Notes: generated from the letters alone by a model not told the origin. Shown: positions 15,894-25,254, counted from the stretch's first letter. The stretch: 64,000 nucleotides of DNA from Curtobacterium sp. ER1/6 (GCF_001742745.1 NZ_MJAK01000008.1:86-64085); one strand, 5' to 3'. Numbers and translations are program-made.

Positions 15894-16694
15894 CTAGCGG
15901 ACGGTGGTCGTCATCCAGTCCGCCATCATCGACACCGCGGTGTCGAACGCCCGAAGGTGAGGCCGATTGAGGAAGGCGTGCGAGGTTCCTGGGAGCACGT
16001 GGTGGTCGACGTCGACCTCTGCGGCCCGGAGTTCCGATGCGAAGGCATCGCCGGAGGCGCGCATGTTGTCGTGCTCGGCATTGACCATGAGCGTGCGGGG
16101 GAACCCGGCGAGGTCGTGGCCGCCCGGGAAGGCCAGGCGGTGGGCCAGAGCGTCGGACGAACCGGCGTAGTTCCGGTTCATGAGGTTCAGACCCCAGACG
16201 GCGTGGGTCAGCCGGCGGTGTCGCCTCGACCGGTGATGCGCGTCGCGGGTCGGCGGATGGATGCTGTGGAAGAAGCCGTAGGCCAGGATCGCGCCTGCAG
16301 CGCGCAAGCCCTCGTCAGCGGCCCGGAGTGCGGCGGCAGCGGCCAAGCACGCCCCGGCACTCGCTCCGCCGATGAAGACATCGCCCACGGAGGAGGCTCG
16401 CACTTCGTGGTACGCCGCGGTGATGTCGTGGAGAGCGAGCGGGAACTGTCCGCGTCGTCGGCCGGCGGAGTGGATCGTGCCGAGACCCGGCAGCGGCGCG
16501 AGGCGGTAGCTCGTCGTCGCCACGCTCACTCCACGGCTGCTCAGCGCCTGCGCCACCGCATCGGCCTCAGGGGTGTCGAGACCACCCCGGAAGAAGCCGC
16601 CCCCGTGCAACCAGAGCAGTGTCGGTGGAGCCGGTGGGGCGCTCGCCGCGTACCAGCGCAGCGATCCGGGTCGTTCGGGATCGGCACTGATCAT
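15894..16694 (-). CDS. HSL-type alpha/beta hydrolase (esterase/lipase)
   Basis: The 266-residue protein shows the hormone-sensitive-lipase layout: oxyanion motif HGGG at 30-33, nucleophile elbow GGASAG with Ser112, acid in NAEHDNMRASG and base in PGTSHAFLNRP. No signal peptide is present, so it acts in the cytoplasm, probably on short-chain esters. It is convergent with the serine hydrolase gene. Both lie between the intact LysR gene and the LysR remnant. Confidence 0.85.
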   Translation of the reverse strand: MISADPERPGSLRWYAASAPPAPPTLLWLHGGGFFRGGLDTPEADAVAQALSSRGVSVATTSYRLAPLPGLGTIHSAGRRRGQFPLALHDITAAYHEVRASSVGDVFIGGASAGACLAAAAALRAADEGLRAAGAILAYGFFHSIHPPTRDAHHRSRRHRRLTHAVWGLNLMNRNYAGSSDALAHRLAFPGGHDLAGFPRTLMVNAEHDNMRASGDAFASELRAAEVDVDHHVLPGTSHAFLNRPHLRAFDTAVSMMADWMTTTVR

Positions 16695-16838
16695 CTACCG
16701 ATCACCACCGCGACGGCCGCGCTCGGCCATGCACACTTCGTCCCTGGCATCTGCCCACTATCCCAGGGGTGATGGTCCGGGAACCGCGCCCGTGGCCGAC
16801 ATCAGTGAAGGAGATCGTTCGATCGCGGATCCCCGCTC

Positions 16839-16922
16839 TCGACGGGACTCATCAGCGACGTCCTCGACTCGGAGATCCTGACCTCCCGGTCCGATGTCGA
16901 CGAGCGGATCGAGTTCGGCTGG
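16839..16922 (+). pseudogene. decayed copy of the LysR gene 3' region
   Basis: The plus strand reads STGLISDVLDSEILTSRSDV then DERIEFGW. This aligns without gaps with ISTGLISDDLDPEIVAIPLD-VDERIEIGW of the LysR protein (bases 14870-14953), with about four in five bases the same. No start codon, DNA-binding domain or remaining C-terminus accompanies it. It is in the same orientation as the intact gene and lies just beyond the two hydrolase genes. Confidence 0.8.
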
Positions 16923-16966
16923 CGAGAAGGGGGACACGTCACGGGGCGACGCGTAGGTTCGTCGGG

Positions 16967-17542
16967 GTGGGGAACCGACCGATCGACCAGGACGCCGACG
17001 ACACGCAGCACGACACGCAGCACGACCCGTACGCGCGCCGGCCCGGCTACGTGACCGGCGTCGACGGTCGTACCGACATGTGGACGACCGCGGTGGTCGC
17101 GGGCGTGGTCACGGCCGCCGCCGTGCTGTTCGTCTCCGGGCTGCTGCACCTCACCGAGCCGATCGCGTACTCGGCGGCCGTCGTGATCGGCCTCGTCGTG
17201 TGGCTGACGATGCGCGCTCGCCGACGGGCAGCGGACCGTCGCGCGGGACGGTCTCCCGATGCGGTCGCGGAAGCGCGGACGCGGGCGGTGGCCGAGGCGA
17301 ACGGCGGCCGGCGGTTCTTCGTCGCGCAGAACCCCGTGGTCCTCATCGTGATGGGGTGCATCTTCCTGGCGGTCGGGGTCGCGAGGACGGTGGCCACCGG
17401 CGTCTCGGGTGCCTCCGTGCTCGTCGCGGTGGTCCTCGCCGTCTCGGCGGGGTACTTCATCGTCCAGGGCATCGGCACGCTCGTCGTGCGACGGCGTCCG
17501 CGGGACAGCGAGCCGGGCGCGGACGTGGGGCGCCGCAGCTGA
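16967..17542 (+). CDS. four-helix membrane protein
   Basis: A GTG at 16967 sits about 8 bases after TAGGTT, a likely -10, so the transcript may be leaderless. The 191-residue protein has a polar N-terminus and two pairs of helices (about residues 38-58, 63-80, 125-145 and 150-170), separated by a charged loop. No family was recognised. It converges on the 17547 gene with a gap of only 4 bases. Confidence 0.7.
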   Translation: MGNRPIDQDADDTQHDTQHDPYARRPGYVTGVDGRTDMWTTAVVAGVVTAAAVLFVSGLLHLTEPIAYSAAVVIGLVVWLTMRARRRAADRRAGRSPDAVAEARTRAVAEANGGRRFFVAQNPVVLIVMGCIFLAVGVARTVATGVSGASVLVAVVLAVSAGYFIVQGIGTLVVRRRPRDSEPGADVGRRS

Positions 17543-17546
17543 CGGA

Positions 17547-18101
17547 TCACCGGACCTCCGCCGACCGCCACAGGTCGCGGAGGACCGCAGCGCCCCGGTG
17601 GAGCCACGGACCGGCGGCCAGCACCGCCGTCGCGCCGAGCGCGAGCGACTGGACGCCGATGCAGACCTCGAGCGGCACCACCGGGACGAGTCCCGCAACG
17701 AGCCAGACCGTCGCGAGCACGACGACGACAGCGGAGGTCGCCCGGCGAGGCACCCGTGCGCGCGCCGCGAGCACGAGACCGACCGGCACCGCAACCTGGG
17801 CCGCTGCACCGTCCGTCGAGATCCCGGTGCCGCCGGCCGGCGACAGGAGCGCGACCCACACGAGCACGCTGCAGCACACGAGGGTCCGGGCTGCATCGCG
17901 ACACCAGAGTGCGGCGAGCGCGCCGGAGAGCGCGGCGGCGACGGCGACCGCAGCGAGGTCGACAGGCCATCCGCCCCGCAGGAAGCGCGCCCCGGCGAAG
18001 CCGAGCAGGTCGTCGACGGACAGGACGGTGGCAGCCGTCGCGGCGAGCACCGGGGCAACAGCCGCGATCGCCGATCGCGCACGCCGTACGCTCGGCGTCA
18101 C
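17547..18101 (-). CDS. multi-helix membrane protein
   Basis: The 184-residue, Ala- and Val-rich protein has about five membrane helices and no recognisable motif. Its GTG overlaps the stop of the gene upstream (GTGA), which supports both the start choice and cotranscription. It resembles small uncharacterised integral membrane proteins common in this family of bacteria. Confidence 0.65.
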   Translation of the reverse strand: MTPSVRRARSAIAAVAPVLAATAATVLSVDDLLGFAGARFLRGGWPVDLAAVAVAAALSGALAALWCRDAARTLVCCSVLVWVALLSPAGGTGISTDGAAAQVAVPVGLVLAARARVPRRATSAVVVVLATVWLVAGLVPVVPLEVCIGVQSLALGATAVLAAGPWLHRGAAVLRDLWRSAEVR

Positions 18102-18379
18102 GATCCCGACCGGACGGCCGACACGGCCTCGCTGATCGTCGTGCCCGGGTGCCGCTCGCGGTGCCGCCGGACCGCCCGAGGATCGACGTCCTCGGGGCCA
18201 GACGCCGTGCCGAGCGTGCCGACCGTGCCCGGCCCCGACGCCGCGAACCAGAGCGTGGCGAGCGCCACGGTCCCTGCCGCCTCGATGCCGATCAGTGCGA
18301 GGGCAGCGAACGACGTCGCCACGCCTCCGAGGGTGATCAGGGCCCGCCCCCTCGTGGTGCTGCCGGTCGGTGTCGTCAT
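18098..18379 (-). CDS. small membrane protein
   Basis: The 93-residue protein starts at an ATG with GGAAGGA 5 bases upstream. It has two hydrophobic segments (ALITLGGVATSFAALALIGI and AAGTVALATLWFAASG) and a polar C-terminus, RHRERHPGTTISEAVSAVR. It is coupled to the 17547 gene by a 4-base overlap. Function unknown. Confidence 0.65.
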   Translation of the reverse strand: MTTPTGSTTRGRALITLGGVATSFAALALIGIEAAGTVALATLWFAASGPGTVGTLGTASGPEDVDPRAVRRHRERHPGTTISEAVSAVRSGS

Positions 18380-18481
18380 GCGTTCCTTCCCCTGCCGGTG
18401 CCCACGCCCGGAGTACCCATCAGCCTGCCGGTGATACGCGAAATGTGCAACGCCGCGCTCGGCTCGCTCGGGAACCGCTTC

Positions 18482-18511
18482 TTGACTACGTAGACAATTC
18501 CGTGGTTGTCT
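18482..18511 (+). promoter_or_regulatory. promoter and dyad before the first LacI gene
   Basis: TTGACT at 18482 is a good -35. AGACAA and TTGTCT form an inverted repeat with 8 bases between (18492-18511), overlapping where the -10 should be. This would allow autorepression, but the -10 itself is weak. Confidence 0.4.
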
Positions 18512-18544
18512 TGCACGGCACCGACACAGCGAAGGAGCTGGCCC

Positions 18545-19606
18545 ATGAGCGACACCGCCCCCGTCCGCCGTCTCCGACCGGCGTCCATGACCGATGTGGC
18601 CGCCCTCGCCGGTGTCTCGCAGAAGACCGTCTCCCGCGTCGTCAACGACGAGCCCCACGTCACCGAGGCCGTCCGTGCGAAGGTCGAGGCCGCCATCGCC
18701 GAGCTCGGCTTCCGCCCGAACGCCGCGGCCCGCTCCCTGAAGTCCCAGCGCTCCCGTCGCGTCGGCCTCGTCACCATCGGCACGGACCTCTACGGCCCGA
18801 CGGCGATGCTCACCGGCGTCGAGCAGGCCTGTCGCACGAACGGCTACGCCCTCTCGATCGTCCGCACGGTGACGGCGTCGGCCGAGGAGCTCCAGCCTGC
18901 CGTCGACTCGCTCGTCGAGCAGGGCGTCGAGGCGATCGTCCTCTCCGAGCCGGTCGAGAACCAGATGGACCAGCTCCGGATGCCGCCCGGCGTCACGATC
19001 CTGACGCTCGGCCCGCCCGACGTCGCCGACCGCGAGAACACCCTGGCGGTGGGTCTCGACGAGACCGGTGCCGCCTTCGCCGCGACGGACCACCTGCTCG
19101 CGCTCGGCCACGAGACCGTGTGGCACATCGCCGGTCCTCCGAACTGGACGTCGAGCGTCCGCCGCGAGCAGGGTTGGCGCGCCGCCCTGCAGGACGCGGG
19201 TGTGGCCGAGCACACGCCGATCGCGGGGGACTGGTCGCCGCAGAGCGGCCACGACGCGATGCGCTCGCTCCTCGGCCGCCCCGACGTGACCGCGGTCTTC
19301 GTGGCCAACGACCAGATGGCGATCGGGGCGATGTCCGCGATCCAGCACGCAGGCCTGACCGTCCCGCGGGACGTCAGCATCGTCGGCTTCGACGACATGC
19401 CGATCGCCGCCTTCCTGCCGACCCCCCTCACCACGATCCGCCAGGACTTCGACGAGTCCACCCGGCTCGCGATGCACCGCCTCTTCCGCACCCTCGAGGG
19501 CCATCCGCCCGCCGAGCGGCACCGGATGCTCCCGGGGCAGCTCGTCACCCGCGCCACCAGCGCACCGCCCGCTCCGGAGCGGCGTCACCTCCGTCCCGCC
19601 GACTGA
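18545..19606 (+). CDS. LacI-family repressor of the GH42 operon
   Basis: The ATG at 18545 follows GAAGGAG by 7 bases. The 353-residue protein has a LacI helix-turn-helix (MTDVAALAGVSQKTVSRVVN, about 15-34), the hinge helix region NAAARSLKSQ and a sugar-binding domain ending IVGFDDMPIAAFLPTPLTTI. Its position before a binding-protein-dependent importer and a beta-galactosidase suggests that a galactoside is the inducer. The palindrome GTGAGCGCTCAC in the next gap is the likely operator. Confidence 0.9.
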   Translation: MSDTAPVRRLRPASMTDVAALAGVSQKTVSRVVNDEPHVTEAVRAKVEAAIAELGFRPNAAARSLKSQRSRRVGLVTIGTDLYGPTAMLTGVEQACRTNGYALSIVRTVTASAEELQPAVDSLVEQGVEAIVLSEPVENQMDQLRMPPGVTILTLGPPDVADRENTLAVGLDETGAAFAATDHLLALGHETVWHIAGPPNWTSSVRREQGWRAALQDAGVAEHTPIAGDWSPQSGHDAMRSLLGRPDVTAVFVANDQMAIGAMSAIQHAGLTVPRDVSIVGFDDMPIAAFLPTPLTTIRQDFDESTRLAMHRLFRTLEGHPPAERHRMLPGQLVTRATSAPPAPERRHLRPAD

Positions 19607-19611
19607 ATCCC

Positions 19612-19637
19612 CGGACGGGAGGCCCGCCTGCCGTCCG
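19612..19637. repeat. short member of the CGGACGGGAGG palindrome family
   Basis: CGGACGGGAGGC and GCCTGCCGTCCG form a 12-base stem with one mismatch directly after the LacI stop. It is a shortened copy of the 44-base element found at seven other places and probably ends lacI transcription. Confidence 0.65.
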
Positions 19638-19645
19638 CCGGATGA

Positions 19646-19657
19646 GTGAGCGCTCAC
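19646..19657. promoter_or_regulatory. LacI-type operator before the GH42 operon
   Basis: GTGAGCGCTCAC is a perfect 12-base palindrome with the central CG typical of LacI-family sites. It lies about 55 bases before the binding-protein gene and next to its likely regulator gene. Confidence 0.65.
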
Positions 19658-19712
19658 GAGTGCGCACCTCCCACCCGCAACCACCCCGACGACGACGTCA
19701 GGAGTCTGTTCC

Positions 19713-21104
19713 GTGACCCCAGTACCAACGCGACCTGCCGGTCGGACCGCAGCCGTGCCTCCCGGCAGTCCCGACGACCTCGGACCCAGCCGACGCGACC
19801 TGCTCCGCTGGGGAGCCGCCGCCGGCGGGGCCGTCGCCCTGAGCGGCCTGCTCGCCGCCTGCTCCCCGCAGTCCACCGCCGCGGTGCGGTCGGGCCGCGC
19901 CGACCTGTCCTTCTGGACCCACGACCCCGGGTACGAGAAGTTCTTCACCGCGGCCCTGCCGGTCGCCGACCGGAAGTCCCGGTTCGACTACGCACTGGAC
20001 ATCACGACGATCGCGGCGGCGGACATCCCCACCAAGCTCATCGCGCAGGCGGTGGCCGGCACGGGGACGCCCGACGTCGCGGGTCTCGAGATCGGGGCGT
20101 TCTGCAGGATGCTCCGCGGCGACATCGCGAAGGAGCTCCTGAGCGACCTGTCGTCGTCGGTCGCGTCCCGGAAGGACGACCTGATCGGCGCTCGGTTGAC
20201 GCCGTTCTCGAAGGACGGGCACCTGTACGCGCTCGACTCGGACACCCCGCTGTGCGTCTACTACCACCGCGCCGACCGGTTCCGGGCGCTCGGGATCCCG
20301 GACGACCTGACGACGTGGGAAGAGACGATGGCGGTCGGCGCGAAGCTCCACGAGAGCAAGGGCGCCTCGCTGCACGCGGTCGCGGTGACCGACCCGGGCG
20401 GCACGCTCCAGAGCTACCAGATCCTGCTGCTCCAGCGCGGTGGCGACCTGTACGACGAGTCCGGCGACATCGCGATCCAGACGCCCGAGGCCGAGCGCAC
20501 CCTGCGGTTCCTCGTCGACGGCGTGCAGTCCGGGGCGATCGCGACGGTCGCCGACATGTACGGCCCGAGCCTGCAGTCCGGGCTGAAGGGCGGCACGATC
20601 CTGGCCGTCGACATGCCGTCCTGGTACGCGAGCTACGGCATCAAGCCGAACGTGCCCGAGCAGGAGGGCAAGTGGCGGGTGCGCAACCTGCCGCGGTTCG
20701 CCGGTGGCGGCAGCACGACGAGCGTCGGCGGGGGAACGGGATTCGCGGTGCTCCGGGACAAGCCGCTCACGCAGGCGGGCATCGACCTCGTGCTCGCCGC
20801 GTACCTCGACCCCGACCAGCAGGTGAAGCGCTACCAGGACCTCGGGTACCTGCCGACCCTGCGCTCGGTGTACGACGACCCGCGGCTCGCGGCGATGAGC
20901 GACCCGTACTTCGGCGGACAGCAGCTGTTCGGCGTCTACAGGTCGGTCGTCGACGAGGTGCCCTCGCAGCACCAGAGCGCGAACGCGGCGATCCTGCAGA
21001 CCGTCCTGAGCGGGTACCTCATCAAGGCCTACAAGGGCCAGATCTCCCCGAAGCAGGCGCTCGACGCCGCTGCGGCCGACTTCCGCGGTCAGACCCGCGC
21101 CTGA
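19713..21104 (+). CDS. sugar ABC transporter binding lipoprotein (GH42 operon)
   Basis: GTG at 19713 follows AGGAG. The 463-residue protein has a twin-arginine motif SRRDLLRW and then a lipobox LLAACS, so it is a Tat-exported lipoprotein. The rest is an extracellular solute-binding protein type 1 fold with LSFWTHDPGYEKFF near the start. It would deliver an oligosaccharide, probably a galactoside judging by the GH42 gene, to the two permeases that follow at close spacing. Confidence 0.88.
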   Translation: MTPVPTRPAGRTAAVPPGSPDDLGPSRRDLLRWGAAAGGAVALSGLLAACSPQSTAAVRSGRADLSFWTHDPGYEKFFTAALPVADRKSRFDYALDITTIAAADIPTKLIAQAVAGTGTPDVAGLEIGAFCRMLRGDIAKELLSDLSSSVASRKDDLIGARLTPFSKDGHLYALDSDTPLCVYYHRADRFRALGIPDDLTTWEETMAVGAKLHESKGASLHAVAVTDPGGTLQSYQILLLQRGGDLYDESGDIAIQTPEAERTLRFLVDGVQSGAIATVADMYGPSLQSGLKGGTILAVDMPSWYASYGIKPNVPEQEGKWRVRNLPRFAGGGSTTSVGGGTGFAVLRDKPLTQAGIDLVLAAYLDPDQQVKRYQDLGYLPTLRSVYDDPRLAAMSDPYFGGQQLFGVYRSVVDEVPSQHQSANAAILQTVLSGYLIKAYKGQISPKQALDAAAADFRGQTRA

Positions 21105-21115
21105 GGAGGACGACG

Positions 21116-22069
21116 TTGTCCACATCCACTGCCACCGGCATCCCGGTGTCCGCTTCCCCGGCCGCTGCCGACCCACCGGGCAGGCGGCGCCGGCTCAACA
21201 CGAACGGCGGCAGCGCGCCGTACGTCTTCATCGCGCCGTTCTACGTGCTCTACGGCCTGTTCATGATCGTGCCGGTGCTCGCCGCCGTGTACCTGTCGCT
21301 CACCGAGTGGGTGGGGCTCGGCTCGCCGGACTGGATCGGGCTGCGGAACTACGCGAACCTCTTCCGGGACACGAGCTTCGGTACGGCCCTGGTCAACTCG
21401 CTCATCTACACGCTCATCGCGGTGTTCGTCATCGTGCCGGTGTCGCTCCTCGTGGCGCAGGCGCTGAACGCCAAGGGGCTGCGAGCGCGTGATCTGTTCC
21501 GCGTCACGTTCTTCATCCCGATGGTGCTCTCACCGATCGTCATCGCGCTCATCTACAGCCTGGTGTTCGACACGAACTACGGGCTGCTGAACGCCACGCT
21601 GAAGGCCCTGTTCGGGCTGCCGGACACCGACTGGCTCGGCGACCCGACGCTCGCCAAGGTCGCGATCGGGTTCGTCCTGCTCTGGCGCACGGTCGGGTAC
21701 CTGACGATCTTCTTCCTCGCCGCCCTGCAGAACGTGTCGCCCGAGCAGTACGAGGCGGCCTCGCTCGACGGGGCCGGCACCTTCCGGAAGTTCACGAACG
21801 TGACGCTGCCGGCGATCCGACCGGTCACCGCGTTCGTCGTCGTGACGTCGTTCATCAGCGCCGCGCAGCTGTTCGACGAGCCGTACCTGCTCACCAAGGG
21901 CGGCCCCGGCGAGGCCACGCTGTCCGTGGCCATGTTCATCTACCGCGCCGCCTTCGAACGGCAGCAGTTCGGCTACGCGGCCGCCGCGGGGGTCGTGCTC
22001 TTCGTCGTCGTCTTCGGCGTCAGCCAGATCCTCAACCGCGCACTCGCCATCGGGAGGGACGACGCATGA
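21116..22069 (+). CDS. sugar ABC transporter permease, MalF type
   Basis: The start is TTG at 21116, with GGAGG 6 bases upstream; the stop of the binding-protein gene lies 11 bases before. The 317-residue protein has six membrane helices and the cytoplasmic EAA loop EQYEAASLDGAGTFRKFTNV (about 215-234). It pairs with the next permease and an ATPase encoded elsewhere. Confidence 0.88.
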   Translation: MSTSTATGIPVSASPAAADPPGRRRRLNTNGGSAPYVFIAPFYVLYGLFMIVPVLAAVYLSLTEWVGLGSPDWIGLRNYANLFRDTSFGTALVNSLIYTLIAVFVIVPVSLLVAQALNAKGLRARDLFRVTFFIPMVLSPIVIALIYSLVFDTNYGLLNATLKALFGLPDTDWLGDPTLAKVAIGFVLLWRTVGYLTIFFLAALQNVSPEQYEAASLDGAGTFRKFTNVTLPAIRPVTAFVVVTSFISAAQLFDEPYLLTKGGPGEATLSVAMFIYRAAFERQQFGYAAAAGVVLFVVVFGVSQILNRALAIGRDDA

Positions 22070-22968
22070 CCGCCAGCACCGTGACCGAGGCCGTGACCAC
22101 CAGGGGCACGACACGTCGCCCGCGCTCCGGCCCACCGCGCACCCCGGGGTGGATCGCCCGGCGCGGACTCCTCTACGCCACGCTCGTCGTGCTGTTGCTG
22201 GTGTTCGTGTTCCCGCTGCTCTGGGCGCTGTCCGGCTCCTTCAAGCGCCGGGGTGACATCTTCTCGACGCCGCCGACGCTCGTCCCGAGCCCGGCGACGG
22301 GCGAGAACTACGTGAACCTGCTCACCACGCAGCCGTTCTGGGCGTGGTTCGGCATCAGCGTCGGGACCGCCGTCATCGCGACCGTCGTCTCGGTCTTCGT
22401 CTGCGCCATGGCCGGGTACGGCTTCGCGAAGTTCCGGTTCCGCGGCAAGCGGGTCCTGTTCGCGGTGATGTTCTCCTCGCTGTCGGTCCCGTTCGCGGTG
22501 ATCCTCGTGCCGCTGTTCATCCTCGTCGTGAAGTCGGGGCTCGCGAACCCGTGGTTCTCGCTCATCGTGCCGTGGGTCGCACCCGCGTTCGGCATCTTCA
22601 TGATGCAGCAGTTCATCACCCAGTCGATCCCCGACGAGATCATCGAGGCCGCCCGCATCGACGGCAACTCGGAGTTCGGGACCTTCCGCCGCGTCGTGCT
22701 CCCGCTGCTCCGGCCGTCCCTCGGGGCGCTCGCCGTGTGGAGCTTCCTGCAGAGCTACAACTCGTTCCTCTGGCCGCTCGTGCTCGTGTCGAACTCCGAC
22801 CAGTACACGCTGCCGCTCGGCCTCAACGCGATCTTCGCCTCGGAGAACCGGTCGTACGACCTCGTGCTGGCCGGCGCCGTGCTCGCGAGCGTGCCGACGA
22901 TCCTCGTGTTCCTGCTCCTCCGCAAGCAGTTGCTCGACGGCCTGACCGCCGGGGCGGTCAAGGGATGA
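22066..22968 (+). CDS. sugar ABC transporter permease, MalG type
   Basis: The ATG overlaps the previous stop by four bases. The 300-residue protein has six helices and the EAA loop IIEAARIDGNSEFGTFRRVV (about 197-216), ending LLDGLTAGAVKG as MalG-type permeases usually do. It forms the heterodimeric channel with the MalF-type partner. Confidence 0.88.
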   Translation: MTASTVTEAVTTRGTTRRPRSGPPRTPGWIARRGLLYATLVVLLLVFVFPLLWALSGSFKRRGDIFSTPPTLVPSPATGENYVNLLTTQPFWAWFGISVGTAVIATVVSVFVCAMAGYGFAKFRFRGKRVLFAVMFSSLSVPFAVILVPLFILVVKSGLANPWFSLIVPWVAPAFGIFMMQQFITQSIPDEIIEAARIDGNSEFGTFRRVVLPLLRPSLGALAVWSFLQSYNSFLWPLVLVSNSDQYTLPLGLNAIFASENRSYDLVLAGAVLASVPTILVFLLLRKQLLDGLTAGAVKG

Positions 22969-25124
22969 CCGACCCCGCCACCGACCACCGATCCACCCTG
23001 AACGGAGCACCCCGCACCATGCAGCACGACCGCGTCCTCTTCGGCGCCGCGTACTACCACGAGTACCAGCCCACCCCTCGGCTCGACGAGGACATGCGCC
23101 TCATGCAGGAGGCCGGGTTCTCGGTGATCCGCGTCGGCGAATCCGTCTGGAGCACCTGGGAGCCGGAGAACGGGGTCTTCGACCTCGAGTGGCTCGCACC
23201 CGTGCTCGACGCGGCCCACGAGCACGGCATCCGGGTCGTCCTCGGCACGCCGACGTACGCGGTGCCGATGTGGCTCGCCCGCATCGTGCCCGAGATCAAC
23301 GTCCGTCGGCGCACCTCCGGGGAGGCGATGGGCTGGGGCGCGCGCCAGGAGATCGACCACGCCCACCCGGCGTTCCTCTTCCACGCCGAACGGGTCATCC
23401 GCAAGATCGTCGCCCGCTACGCCGACCACCCCGCGGTGATCGGGTACCAGGTCGACAACGAACCGGGCAACGAGCTCATCGCCAACCCGGAGGTGTTCCA
23501 GCGCTTCGTCGACCACCTGCGCCACACCTACGGCAGCGTCGAGCGGCTCAACGAGGAGTGGGGCCTGACCTACTGGTCGCACCGGCTCTCGACGTGGGCC
23601 GACCTCTGGACCCCGGACGGCAACGCCCAGCCGCAGTACGACCTGGCGTGGCGGCGGTTCCAGGCGTCGATCACGACGGACTTCATCGCCTGGCAGGCGG
23701 CGATCGTCCGTGAGTACTCCCGCGAGGACCAGTTCGTCACGACCTGCATCTCGTACGAGCGGCCCACCGCCGAGGACGACGCCCTGACCCGGGCCCTCGA
23801 CGTCACCGCCGGCAACCCGTACTACCGGATGCAGGACGCCCTCGAGCTGCCGGACACCGACGACGCACCGCAGTACTGGACGAGCTCGGGTGCGTGGACG
23901 ATCGTCGCGTCCGGCGACCGGATGTACGGGTCGAAGCAGGCGCCGTTCCTGGTCACCGAGACGAACGCGCAGGCCATCGGGTTCTCGTGGACGAACGAGC
24001 CGGCCTACGAGGGCCAGTGGCGCCAGGCCGCGTGGTCGCTCGTGTCCCGCGGCGCCTCGATGATCGAGTACTGGCACTGGCACACGCTGCACTTCGGTGC
24101 CGAGACCTACTGGGGCGGGATCCTGCCGCACTCGCAGCAGCCCGGCCGCACGTACCGGGAGATCGCCGCGATCGGCGCCGAGTTCCGGCACGCGGGGGAC
24201 CGGGTCGCCGGACTCCGGCCGCACGCCGACGTCGCCCTGCTGTTCTCGAACGAGTCGAAGTGGGCGCTCAACGAGCACCCGGCACTCGGGCTCGGCGAGG
24301 GCACCGAGCCGGACCGTCGCTCGTGGCAGACCGTGTACGACGCCTTCGCCCGCGGGGTGTTCGACGCCGGGCTGCAGGCGAACACGGTGCACCCGTCACA
24401 GGTCTTCGACCGTGACCCGGCCTCCTTCGCCCGGGAGCGCCCGGTGCTCGTCGCAGCCGCCTTCACCATCGCCACGGACGCGCAGCTGCGATGGCTCGCC
24501 GCCTACGCCGAGGCCGGCGGCCACCTGGTCGTCGGCATCCGCACCGGGTACGAGGACCAGGAGGCGCGGGCACGACCCGAGCGGAAGCCGGCCTTCCTCG
24601 ACGTCGCTGCCGGCGTGCACTACGACGAGTTCAGCAACCTCCGACGCCGCGTCCCGGTGTCCGCCGGTGCCGCCGCCGGTGCGCACGGCTTCACAGTGCC
24701 GGCCGGTGCGAGCGCGACCCGGTGGGCGGACGGCCTGCTCGTGGACGACGCGGACGTGCTCGTCGGGTACGAGCACCCGCACCACGGGCGATTCGCGGCC
24801 GTGACGACCCGGGCGCACGGTGCCGGGCGGGTCACCTCCGTCGGCACCGTACCGGACCCCGCGCTCGCCGCGGCGGTCGTCGACTGGGCGGTCGCGCAGG
24901 GGAGCGGCACCACGGGGTGGCGACCGCAGACGGACACCCAATCCGTCGCGAGCTCGGTGAACCAGCACGGCGAGACCGTGCACGTGCTGCACAACTGGTC
25001 GTGGACGCCGAGCACCTTCACGCTGCCGGTCGACGCCGAGGACGTCCTCGACGGCTCGGCGATCGCCGCCGGGGTCGAGCTGGCGCTCGGCGCTTGGGAC
25101 GTGCGGGTGGTGGCCGTGCGGTAG
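22965..25124 (+). CDS. GH42 beta-galactosidase
   Basis: The 719-residue protein is a complete family 42 glycoside hydrolase: FGAAYYHEYQP at the barrel start, acid/base Glu166 in QVDNEPGNE, nucleophile Glu332 in LVTETNAQ, then a trimerisation-type domain and a C-terminal beta domain. It has no signal peptide, so it cleaves imported galactosides in the cytoplasm. The ATG at 22965 overlaps the permease stop (ATGA); an in-frame ATG at 23019 is where most family members begin and is an alternative. It closes the operon and is followed by a palindromic repeat. Confidence 0.9.
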   Translation: MTDPATDHRSTLNGAPRTMQHDRVLFGAAYYHEYQPTPRLDEDMRLMQEAGFSVIRVGESVWSTWEPENGVFDLEWLAPVLDAAHEHGIRVVLGTPTYAVPMWLARIVPEINVRRRTSGEAMGWGARQEIDHAHPAFLFHAERVIRKIVARYADHPAVIGYQVDNEPGNELIANPEVFQRFVDHLRHTYGSVERLNEEWGLTYWSHRLSTWADLWTPDGNAQPQYDLAWRRFQASITTDFIAWQAAIVREYSREDQFVTTCISYERPTAEDDALTRALDVTAGNPYYRMQDALELPDTDDAPQYWTSSGAWTIVASGDRMYGSKQAPFLVTETNAQAIGFSWTNEPAYEGQWRQAAWSLVSRGASMIEYWHWHTLHFGAETYWGGILPHSQQPGRTYREIAAIGAEFRHAGDRVAGLRPHADVALLFSNESKWALNEHPALGLGEGTEPDRRSWQTVYDAFARGVFDAGLQANTVHPSQVFDRDPASFARERPVLVAAAFTIATDAQLRWLAAYAEAGGHLVVGIRTGYEDQEARARPERKPAFLDVAAGVHYDEFSNLRRRVPVSAGAAAGAHGFTVPAGASATRWADGLLVDDADVLVGYEHPHHGRFAAVTTRAHGAGRVTSVGTVPDPALAAAVVDWAVAQGSGTTGWRPQTDTQSVASSVNQHGETVHVLHNWSWTPSTFTLPVDAEDVLDGSAIAAGVELALGAWDVRVVAVR

Positions 25125-25136
25125 TCGACCGCAGTC

Positions 25137-25180
25137 CGGACGGGAGGCGCGGGGCCGGTCGGCACCGCGCCTCCCGTCCG
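25137..25180. repeat. 44-base palindromic repeat
   Basis: The arms CGGACGGGAGGCGCGG and CCGCGCCTCCCGTCCG are complementary around a 12-base centre. It stands 12 bases after the GH42 stop and probably acts as its terminator. Confidence 0.75.
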
Positions 25181-25193
25181 TCGTCGGACGTCG

Positions 25194-25242
25194 TTGACAC
25201 CGCGCGGCTACGGGTGTTAGCTTCTGGCTACACAACGTAGCC
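25194..25242 (+). promoter_or_regulatory. sigma70 promoter with TetR operator
   Basis: TTGACA (25194-25199) and TTAGCT (25217-25222) are 17 bases apart, the clearest housekeeping promoter in the window. GGCTACACAACGTAGCC (25226-25242), a 6-base inverted repeat around ACAAC, sits over the start of transcription. It is the natural operator for the TetR gene encoded second in this unit. Confidence 0.8.
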
Positions 25243-25254
25243 AAGGAGCCCGAC

